DNA from: Cercophora sp. LCS_1
Lineage: Eukaryota; Ascomycota; Sordariomycetes; Sordariales; Lasiosphaeriaceae
NCBI GenBank assembly: GCA_036250225.1
Contig: JAPZLL010000004.1
Coordinates: 310,001 to 374,000, forward strand
Direction of reading: 5' to 3'
Length of the DNA: 64,000 nucleotides
Positions 21,687-33,236 of the stretch are shown here, one piece after another. How positions within the stretch are numbered: the stretch's first letter is position 1; the number at the start of each line of letters is the position of its first letter. Position numbers and translations under genes: made by a program. The notes below the pieces were generated by a model, which had not been told where the DNA came from, searched no databases, and was given only the letters and a program-made list of their open reading frames with translations.

Positions 21687-22145
21687 TCCCTCGTCATGCC
21701 TACCCTGTCCAGGTTGGTCCCCAGAACCCGAGGATCTACTTATCATTCCCGTTCTTCATGCTAAGATTGGCACCATCATACGTATCAACCGTCATGATGC
21801 GTCACGAGCGGCACCCGAGCTATTTCTCGGGCAAGAGGGGAATGAAATGTGAATGGGATGGATGACTTTTAGTGAGAGACATCGGTACTGGATCCGTTTC
21901 TGGTGCGTTTATGTTTGCTTGCCCAGTTTTAAATATTAGCTGGAATCAAGCCTGCGACACCCATCACTGTTACTCAGTCTCTATCCTCTGCCACTAGACA
22001 TCATCAAGTGCTTCCCCATGCATGATTCGATCCACATAACATGACCCGACCAATTTGAATCTGCCGTTGTCTGAATGCCTCAACAAGAATGGAACCCCAC
22101 AGTCCTCATCTTCTTGGCTCAACTCCTTTGGGGCACATCGGCGCA
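21687..22145. other. Intergenic, no clear gene
   Basis: Between the metallothionein candidate and the 3' end of the PDI-like gene. Only a short 63-codon frame at 21661-21852 is present, with no family features. Confidence 0.45.
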
Positions 22146-23638
22146 TCAGAGCTTGAGCTCAACACCGTGGGTCCCCTCCTTCTTGATGAATTCGGCCCAA
22201 TTCTCTGCCCTGTGTTGTATGTTTCCAGAAGGAAAGAAAACCGGCTTGTTCTTCTTCCCGGCAGGATACAGCTTGACTGTTGGGAACCCACGAAGGTCCG
22301 AGTCTAGACTATCATTATCATCGAGATTCATCATGGCAATCGTCACCAGCTTGCTCCCTCTCTCATCTGCCGCATTCGCCTCAGCCAATCTCTGCAAGTG
22401 TGGAAGAAGGACATGGCATCCTCCGCAATCCTCTGAATAATAATCCACAAGTACGTCCCTGTCGTTGTCGAGAACGATGGGCCGGAAAGTGCTCCCCACA
22501 ACTTGGATGAGTGGTCCATCTTGGACTGGGGCGGGAGCGGATTTCAGAGAGGGCTCAAGCTCGCCTGCGAGAAACTTGTCGACAAAAGCTGCGATCTCAT
22601 GAATGCCGATGCCGTCTCCCCAAGGCTCCGACGGAATCAGGGGGTACTTGAGATTTTCTGCCGTGCTGTGCAGGACAAAGCAAGGCCATTTCTGGTCTTC
22701 GGGGAGGTTCATCTCCTCGACGAGAAGCTCGAAGATTGGCCCGACAACGGTGCCGAACCTGATCTTGGAGGCGTGCTTTCGCGCAACTGGTAAAATCGAC
22801 TCCCTAGCATTGGGCTCATCGGAGGCTGACGAGACGAAGATGTAGCCAAGCGTGGGGACAGGACCCGCCACATAGCGCTTCCACAATTCGGGGCGGATTT
22901 CGGGCACCAGAGGCTCGCCGGCAGTTTGGATGAAGGCTCGTAGGGAAGCCGCGTCCGGCCAGTTGTCGAGAACTGTGCGCTGCTCGATTGCCGTCTTGAG
23001 AACAACAATGTTAGGCGTCTGCACCGTCTCGCCGTCGATCCTCGTGTCGGAGGTGGTAGCAAAAACGTAGTCGTCGCGAAACTCGGCAGCGATCTCCCCA
23101 AACTCTGCGAGCTCCTGAGAGTGGTCTGGGCCAAGGGCAGCGACGATGACGACTGAGTGTTCCCCACGCAGCGAGAGCAGGGAAGTCGAGTCCACTTTGC
23201 TCACGACCGGGAGCTCCTGCCGTTTAAGAAACTCGAGGATTTCCTGCTCTCGCAATATTCCACGGTACTTCGTGCATTTTTCGGGTCCTTCAAATAAGAT
23301 CAGGGTCGGGATCCGTGGGATTTGGACTTTTCGAATAAGTTCGAGGTTCTCGGGCTTGGAACCGTCTAGTCGCGCGCACTTGACTTCTGATCCAGCTCTA
23401 GCGAGGATCTCGGCTAGCTAGAGGACGATAAGCAAGTGTTGAATAGAGGCAGGGCAATTAGTTCTGCTCTCACATTCTCGAAAACGGGCTTAAATCTCCT
23501 CCAATTCGGGGCAGGGGGTACGAAAGCAGGTGCGAGGACGCGACTATGAGTCTCGAGAAACCTGGTGATTTGCTCATTCCCAATGAGCTCATAGACGTGA
23601 GTATCTGGAAGTGGAGTAAACTCGTCGTTGGTCGACAT
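22146..23638 (-). CDS. Non-canonical protein disulfide isomerase-like protein
   Basis: Exons 23638-23474 and 23417-22146 give 478 residues, near the size of classical PDI. The intron (23473-23418, 56 bp, GTGAGA...CTCTAG) joins KPVFEN to LAEILARAG. The first thioredoxin domain aligns with the PDI a domain, but its CGHC site is APNW, so both active Cys are gone; the cis-Pro motif RIPTL remains. Two middle domains resemble b and b'. The last domain has VDYYSEDCGGCHVLLP, with CGGC in place of CGHC, and the cis-Pro GFPTV. There is no signal peptide and no C-terminal KDEL-type tetrapeptide (it ends GVELKL). Family membership is clear; a cytosolic or nuclear redox role is inference. Confidence 0.85.
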
Positions 23639-25111
23639 TTTCAAGGGTGATCTGGGAGAACAGGAGAGAGGGCAATGTCAGACTGGGAAAATGAAGGGGC
23701 GCGAAGGTGGAGTCCCGATCTTTATTCAGGAGAATCTAAGGGGGTCTTCAACTTGAGCATGCCGACAGATTACAGAAAAGACTGTCCATTAAGACGGGTA
23801 TCACCGGTCTTCAAACCTTCTAGCCCACAGTCCGAGAGAGTTTGACGGCTGGTGGCAGCATGATTCCGTAGGCCCAATTTATGACACGAAACATCCACAC
23901 GGCGACGGAAACTACGAGAGGCTTTGCTCTTGATCACTCGCAGAGAATCGAGGCGTTTGTTCGTCGAAATGGACAAGGTTTCTTGTCGTGAAGTTGTTCG
24001 TGTAACACAGCTCAGGAAGAAACAGCAATGCCGTGCCGGGTGTTACTCGAGAGATCCTAGGCATTTTCATCCCGTTGACGAAAGACGCGAAGGATTTACC
24101 CTGAAATGCGGAGTCTTACCGTGCTGCACGGGCCTTTCAGTGTGTCTGCAAATAACCTGGAAGTGGGGGTCAATCCTCCGCGGCCGCTGGTTCCTCTGCT
24201 GGAAGGTGGTGGCTGACGGGAGGAAAGAGCTCTTTGAGCGCGGACGCAACCTATCCCTTGGACGACTCGAAAGCCCAACCACACGGATGCCTCATCCGAG
24301 TCGAGGAAAACGCGGCAAACAAGTTCTGGGCCCACGAGGTTCTCTGCGCTGAGACATTGCGTCAGCCCTGAATGTTTGCGTTGAACAACCAGTCTCATGG
24401 CGGGTCCGCAGGACGTGTTCGGTGCTGCCGGAGTCTGGCTGCGGCATTTGATTCGACTCGCACCTTAACTACCCAAAAATGACGGATGCCCATTTAGGTC
24501 TCGTCACAGCACGTCGGGTGGCGGGAGATCAGTCAGCGACTGGATGGGACGACTGAGGTGCATTGCAGTGCATGCGCTAAGCTTCCACCATCCCATTACA
24601 CCGCCGACTGGGTCAAACGGCGATTGGTGCAAGTCTGGTGGCAGTGCCAGCCCTACCTCCCGACCGCCAACTTCCCCGCACCGCAGCGGCCGACAAGCCT
24701 TCGATAGCACCGAAAAAGGGCGCATTCTAGGCCGGATTGGGATTTCGGCCTGGAGAATCCGAGCTGGAGCTGCATAGCCCATCAGCCGCAGCAGCATGAG
24801 AGCTTGAATCCTGCCCGCAACTCCGCCGCCTGGGCCCTTCGTTGCATGAAGCACCGCAGCCTGTGTCGAGGTCACAGAGCTTGCGTCCTTGAGTATAAAG
24901 ATCACGATGGATGCCGCTGTCAAACCTCGATCTCATCATCATCATCACACAGTGAACAACACAAACAAACACATTTTCCTATTTCCCTTTTTTTTCTTTT
25001 TCCTTTTTTCCTTATTTCCTTTGTAAGGTCTTTGGGTCAATTTCCTTATACCATTCACTCGAGTTACCAATACATTCACTCGAATCTCGATACCCCTTAC
25101 CAAATCTCAAA
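23639..25111. other. Divergent promoter region, PDI-like / Cys-rich repeat gene
   Basis: 1.47 kb without a supported gene. It holds the TATA box of the downstream gene and a long pyrimidine-rich leader at about 24980-25020. The 139-codon minus-strand frame (24504-24923) is taken as spurious. Confidence 0.5.
24894..24900 (+). promoter_or_regulatory. TATA box of the Cys-rich repeat gene
   Basis: TATAAAG, about 212 bp upstream of the ATG at 25112, followed by a CT-rich tract (24980-25020) typical of highly expressed fungal genes. Expression level is not known. Confidence 0.55.
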
Positions 25112-26008
25112 ATGCCTTCCTTCACTACCATCACCTCGCTTTTGGCCGCTGCTGCCCTCACCTCCGCCGCTCCTTCGGTCAACCGCCGCGGCGCCTACTA
25201 CGTCTGCTACAACAACGGGTTCCGGGGCGACTGCTCTGTCGACCCCTGCGCCATCTCGTGGTGCCCCGACTACCAGCCATACACCTACACGCCCGTCACA
25301 ACCACCACCACCACCACCACTACCACTGTCCAGCCCGCCCCCGTCGACAACACTCCGGTCAAGGCAACTGCCTACTATGTCTGCGCTGCGAATGGCTTCC
25401 GCGGTGACTGCTCGGTCGACCCTTGCGCTCTGACCTGGTGCCCCGACTATGAGCCCTTCACCTACACCCCGGTCAACTCCGTGAAGCGCGCCGCCGAGCC
25501 CGAGCCTGCCTCCGACCCCACCGTTTGCGCTCCGGGAACTGGCTACTTCCAGTCCTGCTCCAATGGCTTCCGCGGCTGCTGCAAGGGCGATGCCTGCGGT
25601 CCCGCCGGCTGGTGCCCCGACTACAAGTTCGGCACTTACACGCCCGCCACCACTGTCAAGCGCACCCCTGAGCCCGCCCCCGCTTCGGACCCCACCGTCT
25701 GCGCTCAGGGAACCGGCTACTTCCAGTCTTGCTCCAACGGTTTCCGTGGCTGCTGCAAGACTGACGCCTGCGGCCCTGCTGGCTGGTGCCCCGACTACAA
25801 GTTCGGCACCTACACCCCTGCCACTGCCCCGGCCCCGGCCCCGGCCCCGGCCCCGGCTCCCGTCCCTGTGACGCCCGCTTCCACCAGCTCGGACCCCAGC
25901 GTCTGCTCCAAGGGCTACTACCAGGTCTGCGCTAACAGCGCCGGTGTCACCACCTTCAAGGGATGCTGCGAGAAGGATGCCTGCTCGCTCGGCTACTGCC
26001 CTCTCTAA
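25112..26008 (+). CDS. Secreted protein of five Cys-rich modules with dibasic sites
   Basis: Intronless, 298 residues. The signal peptide MPSFTTITSLLAAAALTSAA is followed by NRR and five related modules. Modules 1 and 2 share YYVC, NGFRGDCSVDPC, WCPDY and TYTPV. Modules 3 and 4 share DPTVC, GYFQSCSNGFRGCC, DACGPAGWCPDYK and TYTPA, with six Cys each. Module 5 is diverged (YYQVCAN, GCCEKDACSLGYCPL) and ends the protein. Lys-Arg sites precede modules 3 and 4 (NSVKR, TTVKR) and an Arg-Arg precedes module 1, so a Kex2-type protease could cut the precursor into single- or double-module peptides. Linkers are Thr-rich (after module 1) and Ala-Pro repeats (before module 5). I do not recognise the family; effector, antimicrobial or cell-wall roles are all possible. 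Confidence 0.85.
   Translation: MPSFTTITSLLAAAALTSAAPSVNRRGAYYVCYNNGFRGDCSVDPCAISWCPDYQPYTYTPVTTTTTTTTTTVQPAPVDNTPVKATAYYVCAANGFRGDCSVDPCALTWCPDYEPFTYTPVNSVKRAAEPEPASDPTVCAPGTGYFQSCSNGFRGCCKGDACGPAGWCPDYKFGTYTPATTVKRTPEPAPASDPTVCAQGTGYFQSCSNGFRGCCKTDACGPAGWCPDYKFGTYTPATAPAPAPAPAPAPVPVTPASTSSDPSVCSKGYYQVCANSAGVTTFKGCCEKDACSLGYCPL
25825..25860 (+). repeat. GGCCCC microsatellite encoding Ala-Pro
   Basis: About five tandem GGCCCC-type hexamers inside the Cys-rich repeat gene, encoding the Ala-Pro linker before module 5. Likely length-variable. Confidence 0.8.
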
Positions 26009-26977
26009 GGGATATCATGGTGGATGGACTTGATGGATTGGATGCAATGGCTTGGATGGTTGAAGTGATGTCTAGGTAGACAAAAAGGACAAAGGATGGG
26101 ATACAGGACAGCATGCATACATAGCGAGGCGTTTGGTTTAGATATGGTTTGCACTTTTATAACAATTAAAACAACGACACTCATTTCGTCAATCCTATCT
26201 TCTCCTATGCCTGCAGTAGTGACTGACATTGTCCTTTTATGTGACTCCGCCTGAGCTTAAGGTACCCTAGGTACAATCCCTTCGCACCAAGGCAGAAACA
26301 CTCTACCATCAGCCTGCCTTTGGAACGCACAGCCCGGAAAATCCTCAGATCGCCACTCATTCCTTGATAGTTTGCGGGCTGGAAAGTGGGACGTATCAGG
26401 CTCACGAACTCGACACGAGTGGAGGGTGGCGACCGCAAATTTCTCAGGGGGACTAAAATTCCCCATCAAGAAGTACCCCCGGGTTTTCGGTGTGAGGTCA
26501 GAACTACATCATGGCCCTCATGCATAGCACCCGTAATAAGGAGCATGCGGCTGGATGTGGTTGGTCTGCATCTGGGGTTGCGCAGCGTCGGCTCCCGCCG
26601 TTGCATCGGCTCCAGTTCTTGGTCGGCTGTCACTCGGCGGTCGGCATGCCCGTCCCGCAGATCGGGGATTCTAGGGACCGACGGGATGTGGGATCAACGT
26701 GTGCACTGCCTGGGGTGGCATCGAGCGCTGAAGCTCAGCACTTTGGTTCTCCATGTCAACGAAAAGCGGCTGGGATATGATCCATACAGGGTGATAGAAG
26801 AGTGATTAGACATGGAAGGAGTTTTGTCTGATAGATTACAGTTGTAAACACGTAATACCTTTTCGGTATACCCATTTTCCCCTTCCAGAAATACATCGAC
26901 ATCATCGAAACGCGCCCTAAGCCCAAGGAAGAAGGCCTAACGAGGATTGTAATACAATAAAATGTCGGGAAAAGCGC
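26009..26977. other. Intergenic, convergent 3' region
   Basis: 3' side of the Cys-rich gene and of the C2H2 gene. Includes a GTACCCTAGGTAC-like palindrome at about 26261-26273. A 139-codon frame at 26386-26805 has no support. Confidence 0.45.
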
Positions 26978-29900
26978 CTACAGCGCTGGACCTTCACCGG
27001 GATTGGAAGAAAGAGGGAAGGAGTAATATGGGGGCTCGCTCGGGTCGCCAGGAGGGTTGTAGCTCGGCTGGAACGTGGTCAAGTTGAAAGGTGGGGCGAC
27101 GGCGTCAAAGGCCTGGTCTAGGAATCCGCCATCGCTGAAAGGGGCAATCAAGGGCATCTCCATCGGGAAGGGGTTGGCTATAGTATCTAAGCCTTGCCAG
27201 GCAGAGTAGTTGTTCAGTTCGGGCGGAGATGGCTGGAAGTCTTGAAACATCCTTGGTTCATTGCATGGAAAACGCGGCGCCGGCTCCGGCGTCGTCTGGG
27301 GCAGGCTCGGCGACACGGATGTAGCCATGGAATCGTGGAAGATGGAACTCGGCGTGACGTTGCTGGGGACAGATCCGTCGGTGGCTTGCCAGTCTTCAAA
27401 TGCCCTGTTGATGGAGTCGGTGATGATGCGATTGATGCCCTCTATTGTAAGCATGTCGTGGTCGGCAAATGGCCGTCCGTAATGCGTTGCAGCAGTCTGG
27501 CGGAAAATCAGGGGCATCTGCTGCAGGAGAAAGTGTTGGAAGTTGAGGTTGTTGCGCGACTCAGGCGACGCGGGCAAATCTTGGGCCACCTCGGGATCTG
27601 GCCTTGTATCAGCTATCTAACTTCGCATTAGGTGGAACGTGGGAGTGCATCGGGTCAGCTTACAGGGAGAAGGAACCTTTTCACCGGGGAATAGTAGGCG
27701 GTAGATATCCCTCCACTTATCCTCCTCGCTCTGGCGCTGGGCGATGTGCCTCTTGGACTTGAGTTGTTTCTCCTGCTGGGCCGTGATATCTGCAGGCGTC
27801 TTCACCTTGCGAACCTGGCATCCCTTGGGGAGCATCTCGTGGGCTTCGAGGTCGGTCTGCTTGCGGAACGTTTGCTTGCATCTCGGGCAGTGGATCTTGC
27901 AATGCTTTCGGTAGAGGTGCTCCCTTGTAGCGGCGGTCAGCAGCAGTCTGTTTTGGATAGGACTTGACTCACTTCATCCGGGAAACGGAATCCCAGGACC
28001 GTAGCGCACAGATTTCGTGCTCGGTGACGCTGAAGACGTTCGGTGCATGCTTCCGGAACGGGCAGGCGAATCTCTTCTTGGTCGCGGAGCCTCGCTTAGA
28101 CTGCGAGGACGTGGGCCTGAGATCCTCCATGTCATCGTCATCATCTCTGTCCCCACCGGGGCGGAGATGTGGTTGCAAGGGGAAGCTTGAGAACTGAGGG
28201 CCTGTCAAGCTCGCCTGGCCTCTGGTATCTCGGCCGCTGCCCTGTCCGGGCTGGGGATAGTTGCTGCCGCTTTGCTCACCAACGCATCTGGTGATCAACG
28301 CATCCCAGTCACGGTTATAACACACCCACAGGTGTCCCATAACGTTGCCAACTCGTTGGTAGTACTCCCTGACCCATCTCGCCGATTCGGGGTCGTCACT
28401 GAGGTCCAGCCACGACTCGGGTTCGGAGATGGTCTCGCAATCGCTGGTGTCTATCGAGTGCGAGTTCTCCATCGTGCGAAGAGACAAGAGGCTTGAGCCG
28501 GAGGGAGGGCCTCTGGGATAGTCCGTGTGAGATATCAGCCACTCCTCGGAGGGGGCGTGGCTGACTGGTGACCGGTCTTCTGGTGTTTGGAAAGACGAGC
28601 TGGGATGCCGGTGGTCGTCTTCTGGAGTGGCTGGAACGACATTGTCTATACGCGCTGAGGCTGTGCGTGGCCGATGGATACCAGGCTCGCTCACACGGGT
28701 CTGTCCGAGCCTGACTAGACTAAGGTCCCAATCACTCTCGACGCGACGAAGAGTTCCTTGTCGGGGCGAGTCTCGAAGGAATGGGACAGGTTGGAGACAG
28801 GCGGGGTCAGGCCCAATCGCTGCCGAGTGTTGGGCCAGTTGTGACTCCGTAATTTTCGCGATAACTCTTGGCGCAGGGCTTGCGAGGCCTTCAGGTCTGA
28901 CGGCAACGTGTGAAAGGAACGGGCCAAAGGGCCGCGCAGACGGGCCGACGATACTGGGGATAGGGAATGCCGAAGGCGCTACGCGTGGTGTGGAAGAGAG
29001 AATCGGGCCGCTGTCTTCAGGTTGTTCCGGGATATCCGGGATGCTGGTGTCTGGTTGCTTGACTCGCACTGATTGAGCAGCCGGGTTGGAAGGGATGTGT
29101 GATGACAGTCCGTCAGTTATGTATTGCCCTGTGATGTTCTCGATGACTTTGACCTCAGCAGCTCTGAGCACTTTCTCGGCCAGTTGTTCGGCGTTTTCGT
29201 AGTCACTGCTGAAGCACTCAAGCGGCCTTTGGAGGAGAAAGCAGGCATGCTCATCCCAGAAGAAACGGAGTTTGGATCCTCGAGCGGCCTCTTGCTGCTC
29301 GACAACCCTTTCCCACGCCTCTCGCAGGGTGGGTGTTTGCAGCAAAGCTTTGATGACGGAATGCCGCTGCCAATGTACCCGTTCTTTGCCTTCGTCGATG
29401 TGGTCGCTAACGTGGTCGAGGTAGTCGGCATGCGAGAACAACGGCGTGGCACAGAATCCACAGCCCCATCTCTGGGCCGGGCTCAGAGACCGAGGATCAA
29501 GGCTTTGCTGTGTGGCGGACTCGGCACCATGTTCATTGAGAAGATGGTTACTGAGAGATGAAGCGCCCTCGAAGCAAATGCCACATGGATAGCAAGGGTA
29601 GCTTGTCGCATGCGAGGAGAGCTGGTGTTCCTTCCATGCAGCCTTAAACTCGAAGGCCGAGTCGCAAAAGGTGCAGAAGTATCGATGGGAAGCGTCAAAA
29701 CTGTCTTTGCGTCTCTCGTTCTCCCAGGGGCTAATGGCAGAGAAAGGTTCCGAGTCGAGCGACGACTGCCGGACCGAGGAGCCCCTTGTCAGCGCCGTTG
29801 AGGCGGTCGAGATAGGGCGGACAGAAAAGATGCTTGATGTCGTGGAGTAGCGCGTTGAGGCAAAGGAGATCCTGGCAGCGTCTCGAGGCCCGGGCCCAGG

Positions 29901-30056
29901 GGTGGCCGAACTTTTAGTGGGGAGAGGGAATGAGACGGCCGAGGGGTCCTGAGCAGACACTGGCGTTTCGATCCCTTCAGGCTCCGCCGTGACAGTGGGC
30001 GTGCTCACTGCCGTCTGATCCAAGCTGGACGGAGGGATAATTGGATGCGTCGCCAT
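26978..30056 (-). CDS. Large C2H2 zinc-finger protein
   Basis: Exons 30056-27973, 27923-27664 and 27612-26978 give 992 residues. The start MATHPIIPPSS is the first ATG in the open frame; upstream codons are open but have no ATG. Introns are 49 and 51 bp (GTGAGT...CAAG, GTAAGC...ATAG). The N-terminal third has fingers at YFCTFCDSAFEFKAAWKEH, YPCYPCGICFEGASSLSNH and WGCGFC...LDHVSDH. A long Ser/Pro-rich middle follows. The C-terminal block FACPFRKHAPNVF, SVSRMKEHLYRKH (restored across intron 1), IHCPRCKQTF and LEAHEMLPKGC is a common fungal finger arrangement. The tail is acidic and Pro-rich. A nuclear regulator or RNA/DNA binder is likely; targets are unknown. Confidence 0.88.
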
Positions 30057-31621
30057 TGACGAGTCGGAGGCCCTGGTGGGGTGAGTTAACCACTGTGATT
30101 CTGCTGCTGGTTTGCATGGGCTGAGGTGTGCGGAACCTTGGGGAAGCCAATGTTTTTTCTTCCGCCATTGGAAAAAAGCTATTGGCAATCTGACTTGATA
30201 TGGGGGCGAGAAGTGACCAGCTTGATATATGAAGGAAGGGGTGCTGACGCAAAATCCTGTTCAGACAGGCGTAGTGCTGCCAAACGGTCGTAGGGTGACT
30301 CTGACAAGGGCGTCGACAAGCACATCGCAAGTGCGTTTCTCCTCAGGGGCAGGCCGATGTGATTGGCCTATCATGACCCGCAGTTCAGTGACCGACCGAT
30401 GAGATGGGGGAGCGCAGTGGGATTGGGTGATTTGGGCCAGTGGCTGGCGAGGTACCGATTGGTCGGGACGGTGTTTCGAGGCGCGTTTCGCGGGCCTTCC
30501 GTCTTGTTCGCTCTCTACACCCGAGGCAAGATTCGACACAAGAGCACATAGGGGCTCCCCAAGCTGAGATGCTCGGTCAGACATTGGAAAATGAGCAACA
30601 GCTTCGCAAGCCCCGATTGGAAACCCGCTCCGAAACCCGGAACACGGAGCAGGGCGAAGGGAAGTGGCCGCTCAAATTGGCAGGACGCAATCGCAATGCC
30701 AAATAGAGAAGTTGGACCGATGCGGTGGGTGCCGTGGACACGAGTCTGCCTAGCCCTACAAAGTCCTGCAGTCAGAGAACGGAACTTGATGAATGAGTCC
30801 TGGGCCAGCTGGACAGTTGCCCAGCCCAGAAACGCTGCCGGCACTGCATGGTAGAGCGATGGAATTGGATGGATGATGACAGGAGCGGCCCGGTAGGGCT
30901 GAAAGCATCTGCAAGCACGATCGGTGGGGCAGCCCCCGTCACATCACAACGCCTCTCAAGCGTGGACCTCGCCAAACAACTGGACGATGCATGTTGCACA
31001 CTCTCTTTGTGTCTCCTGCCAATCTTGCCTGTCGGGGCTTCAGTTCGTCCGTCTCAAGTCGCTGTAAAACGCCGCTGCGAGTCTCGTCGAGCAAGATATC
31101 GTCGGCCACTGTTGGGAAGGAGCAATGCATGAAATGACGAGTTCGGATCTTGTTTATCGGGATTGATTACACGGCACGTACGCGGGAAGTGGCGCTCCTT
31201 GGGTCATCGGATGACACGGCTCCCGAATGTTGTGGTTGTCGCCATCCGCAGGGCACTTTGAGGGGAACGTTGCAAAATTCCGCAGCAAATCCACTGATTG
31301 AAGGAGGGGAAGCCGGCGCACAGCCTCCTCGGCGGTGAGCGCTGGCAGTGGTTGGCGAGCTCGCCTGCTGGAATTCTGATGCCTTGTTTCTCAGGCGACA
31401 AGAATTCTGCGTTCTGCCAAGCCATGCGACTTGACCCCACCTCAGTGGTCCGTGCATAAGCTCCAGCAAAAAAACTTTCGTCTGCAAAAAAAGGAAAAGA
31501 ATTTTGATCAAGATTGATGAGGTCGAGGCTGCGGTGACCGACGACCCCAATTCCCCAGTCGATTCCTGTATCGCAACACCGAAAACAACCTCACGAATCT
31601 TGACGTTGCGCGACGAACACA
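30057..31621. other. Divergent promoter region, C2H2 gene / NOP56
   Basis: 1.57 kb with only short scattered frames. It should hold the promoters of both flanking genes. No RNA gene was recognised. Confidence 0.5.
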
Positions 31622-33236
31622 ATGGCCAACGTCAATTTCCTGCTCTTCGAGAGCGCCGTGGGCTTCTCGCTCTTCGAGGTTGTCAACCAGGCCGACGCGG
31701 TCGGCTTGGAATTACCCGAGGTCAAGGATGCGATGAAGAGCCTGGACAAGTTTGGCAAGATGGTTCAGCTCCGGTGCTTCAACCCGTGGACGTATGTTTC
31801 TTCTAATTGTGCGCGCCGTTCTTTCCCTAATGTTTCCGTCCAGGTCCGCTGCCCATGGTTTGGAGGCCATCAACCTGATCTCGGAGGGCATCATGCCCGA
31901 CTATCTTAAGCAGACGCTCGAGCTCAACCTGCCCCAGACCAGCGGAAAGAAGAGCAAGATTATCCTTGGTGTGGTCGACAAGAGACTTGCTGGCGAGATC
32001 AGCTCCACGTTCCCTGGCGTCCAATGCGAATCCGCCGAGACCTCTGAAGTTGTCGCTTCGCTGCTCCGCGGCATCCGTGTCCACGCCGGCAAGTTGCTGA
32101 AGGGCCTGCAGGACGGAGACATCAACCGAGCGCAGTTGGGTCTTGGCCACGCCTACTCCCGTGCGAAGGTCAAGTTCAGCGTGCACAAGAACGACAACCA
32201 CATCATCCAGGGTATTGCTACTCTGGATGCGCTTGACAAGGGTATCAACCAGGGCGCCATGCGCGTCAGGGAATGGTACGGCTGGCACTTCCCCGAGCTC
32301 ATCCGCATCGTGTCGGACAACGGCACGTACGCCAAGCTCGTGCTCGCCATTGGCAACAAGAAGACCCTCGATGCCGACAGCGTCGATGACATTGCCAATG
32401 TTCTGAACCAGGACCAGGACAAGGCTGAGGCCATTGTCCAGGCTGCCAAGGTTTCTATGGGTCAGGATATCAGTGATACTGACTTGCACATGGTCAAAGA
32501 CCTTGCTGCCAACGTTTCCAAGATGGCCGATTATCGTCGCATTCTTGCCGAGTCTCTCGACAAGAAGATGGGCGATGTCGCCCCTAACCTCCAGGTCATT
32601 CTTGGCACTCCCGTTGCTGCCAGGTTGATCTCGCACGCCGGCTCTCTTACCAACCTTGCCAAGTATCCCGCGTCTACCCTTCAGATTCTCGGCGCCGAGA
32701 AGGCCCTCTTCCGCGCTCTCAAGACCAAGGGCGCAACTCCCAAGTACGGTCTCCTCTACCAGAGCACCTTCATCGGCCGCGCCGGGCCCAAGGTCAAGGG
32801 TCGCATCTCGCGCTACCTTGCGAACAAGTGCTCCATTGCTAGCCGTATCGACAACTTCTCCGAGCATCCCACTAAGCGCTTCGGTGAGGTGATGCGCGAG
32901 CAGCTCGAGCAGCGTCTTGAGTGGTACGCCAGTGGCACCAAGCCTATGAAGAACACCGAGGCGATGGACAAGGCCATCAAGGCTGTCCTTGACGAGGGCG
33001 GTGACTTCGATATTGACAACGAGGAGATTGCCCACCCCGTCGCTAACAAGGAGGAGAAAGCGGACAAAAAGGAGAAGAAGGAGAAGAAGAAGGACAAGGA
33101 GAAGAAAGAAAAGAAGGATAAGAAGGACAAGAAAAGGAAGAGCCTGGCTGCTGAGGACACCGAGATGGTGGATGCACCCGCGGCAGACGCTGAGCACAAG
33201 AAGAAGAAGAAGAGGAAGTCGACGTCAGCGGAGTAG
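31622..33236 (+). CDS. NOP56: Nucleolar protein NOP56 (box C/D snoRNP core)
   Basis: Exons 31622-31791 and 31844-33236 give 520 residues. The intron (31792-31843, GTATGT...GTCCAG) joins NPWT to SAAHGLEAI. The N-terminus MANVNFLLFESAVGFSLFEV is the NOP5/NOP56 N-terminal domain. Central blocks AYSRAKVKFSVHKNDNHIIQ and VREWYGWHFPELIRIV lead into the Nop RNA-binding domain (GAEKALFRALKTKGATPKYG, RAGPKVKGRISRYLANKCS). The C-terminus is the usual KKE/KKD tail with a last KKKKKRKS. NOP56 is a scaffold of box C/D snoRNPs that guide 2'-O-methylation of rRNA in the nucleolus. KTKGATPKYG distinguishes it from unrelated Nop-domain splicing factors; NOP58 is the closest alternative and is less likely from the N-terminus. 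Confidence 0.96.

Noticed and set aside
24504..24923. 139-codon minus-strand frame
   Set aside because: Overlaps the promoter of the Cys-rich gene, no conserved block.
26386..26805. 139-codon plus frame
   Set aside because: No motif and no clear start context; treated as chance.
31827..33197. 456-codon minus-strand frame
   Set aside because: Exact antisense of NOP56; its leucine-rich look comes from the Lys-rich tail read backwards.
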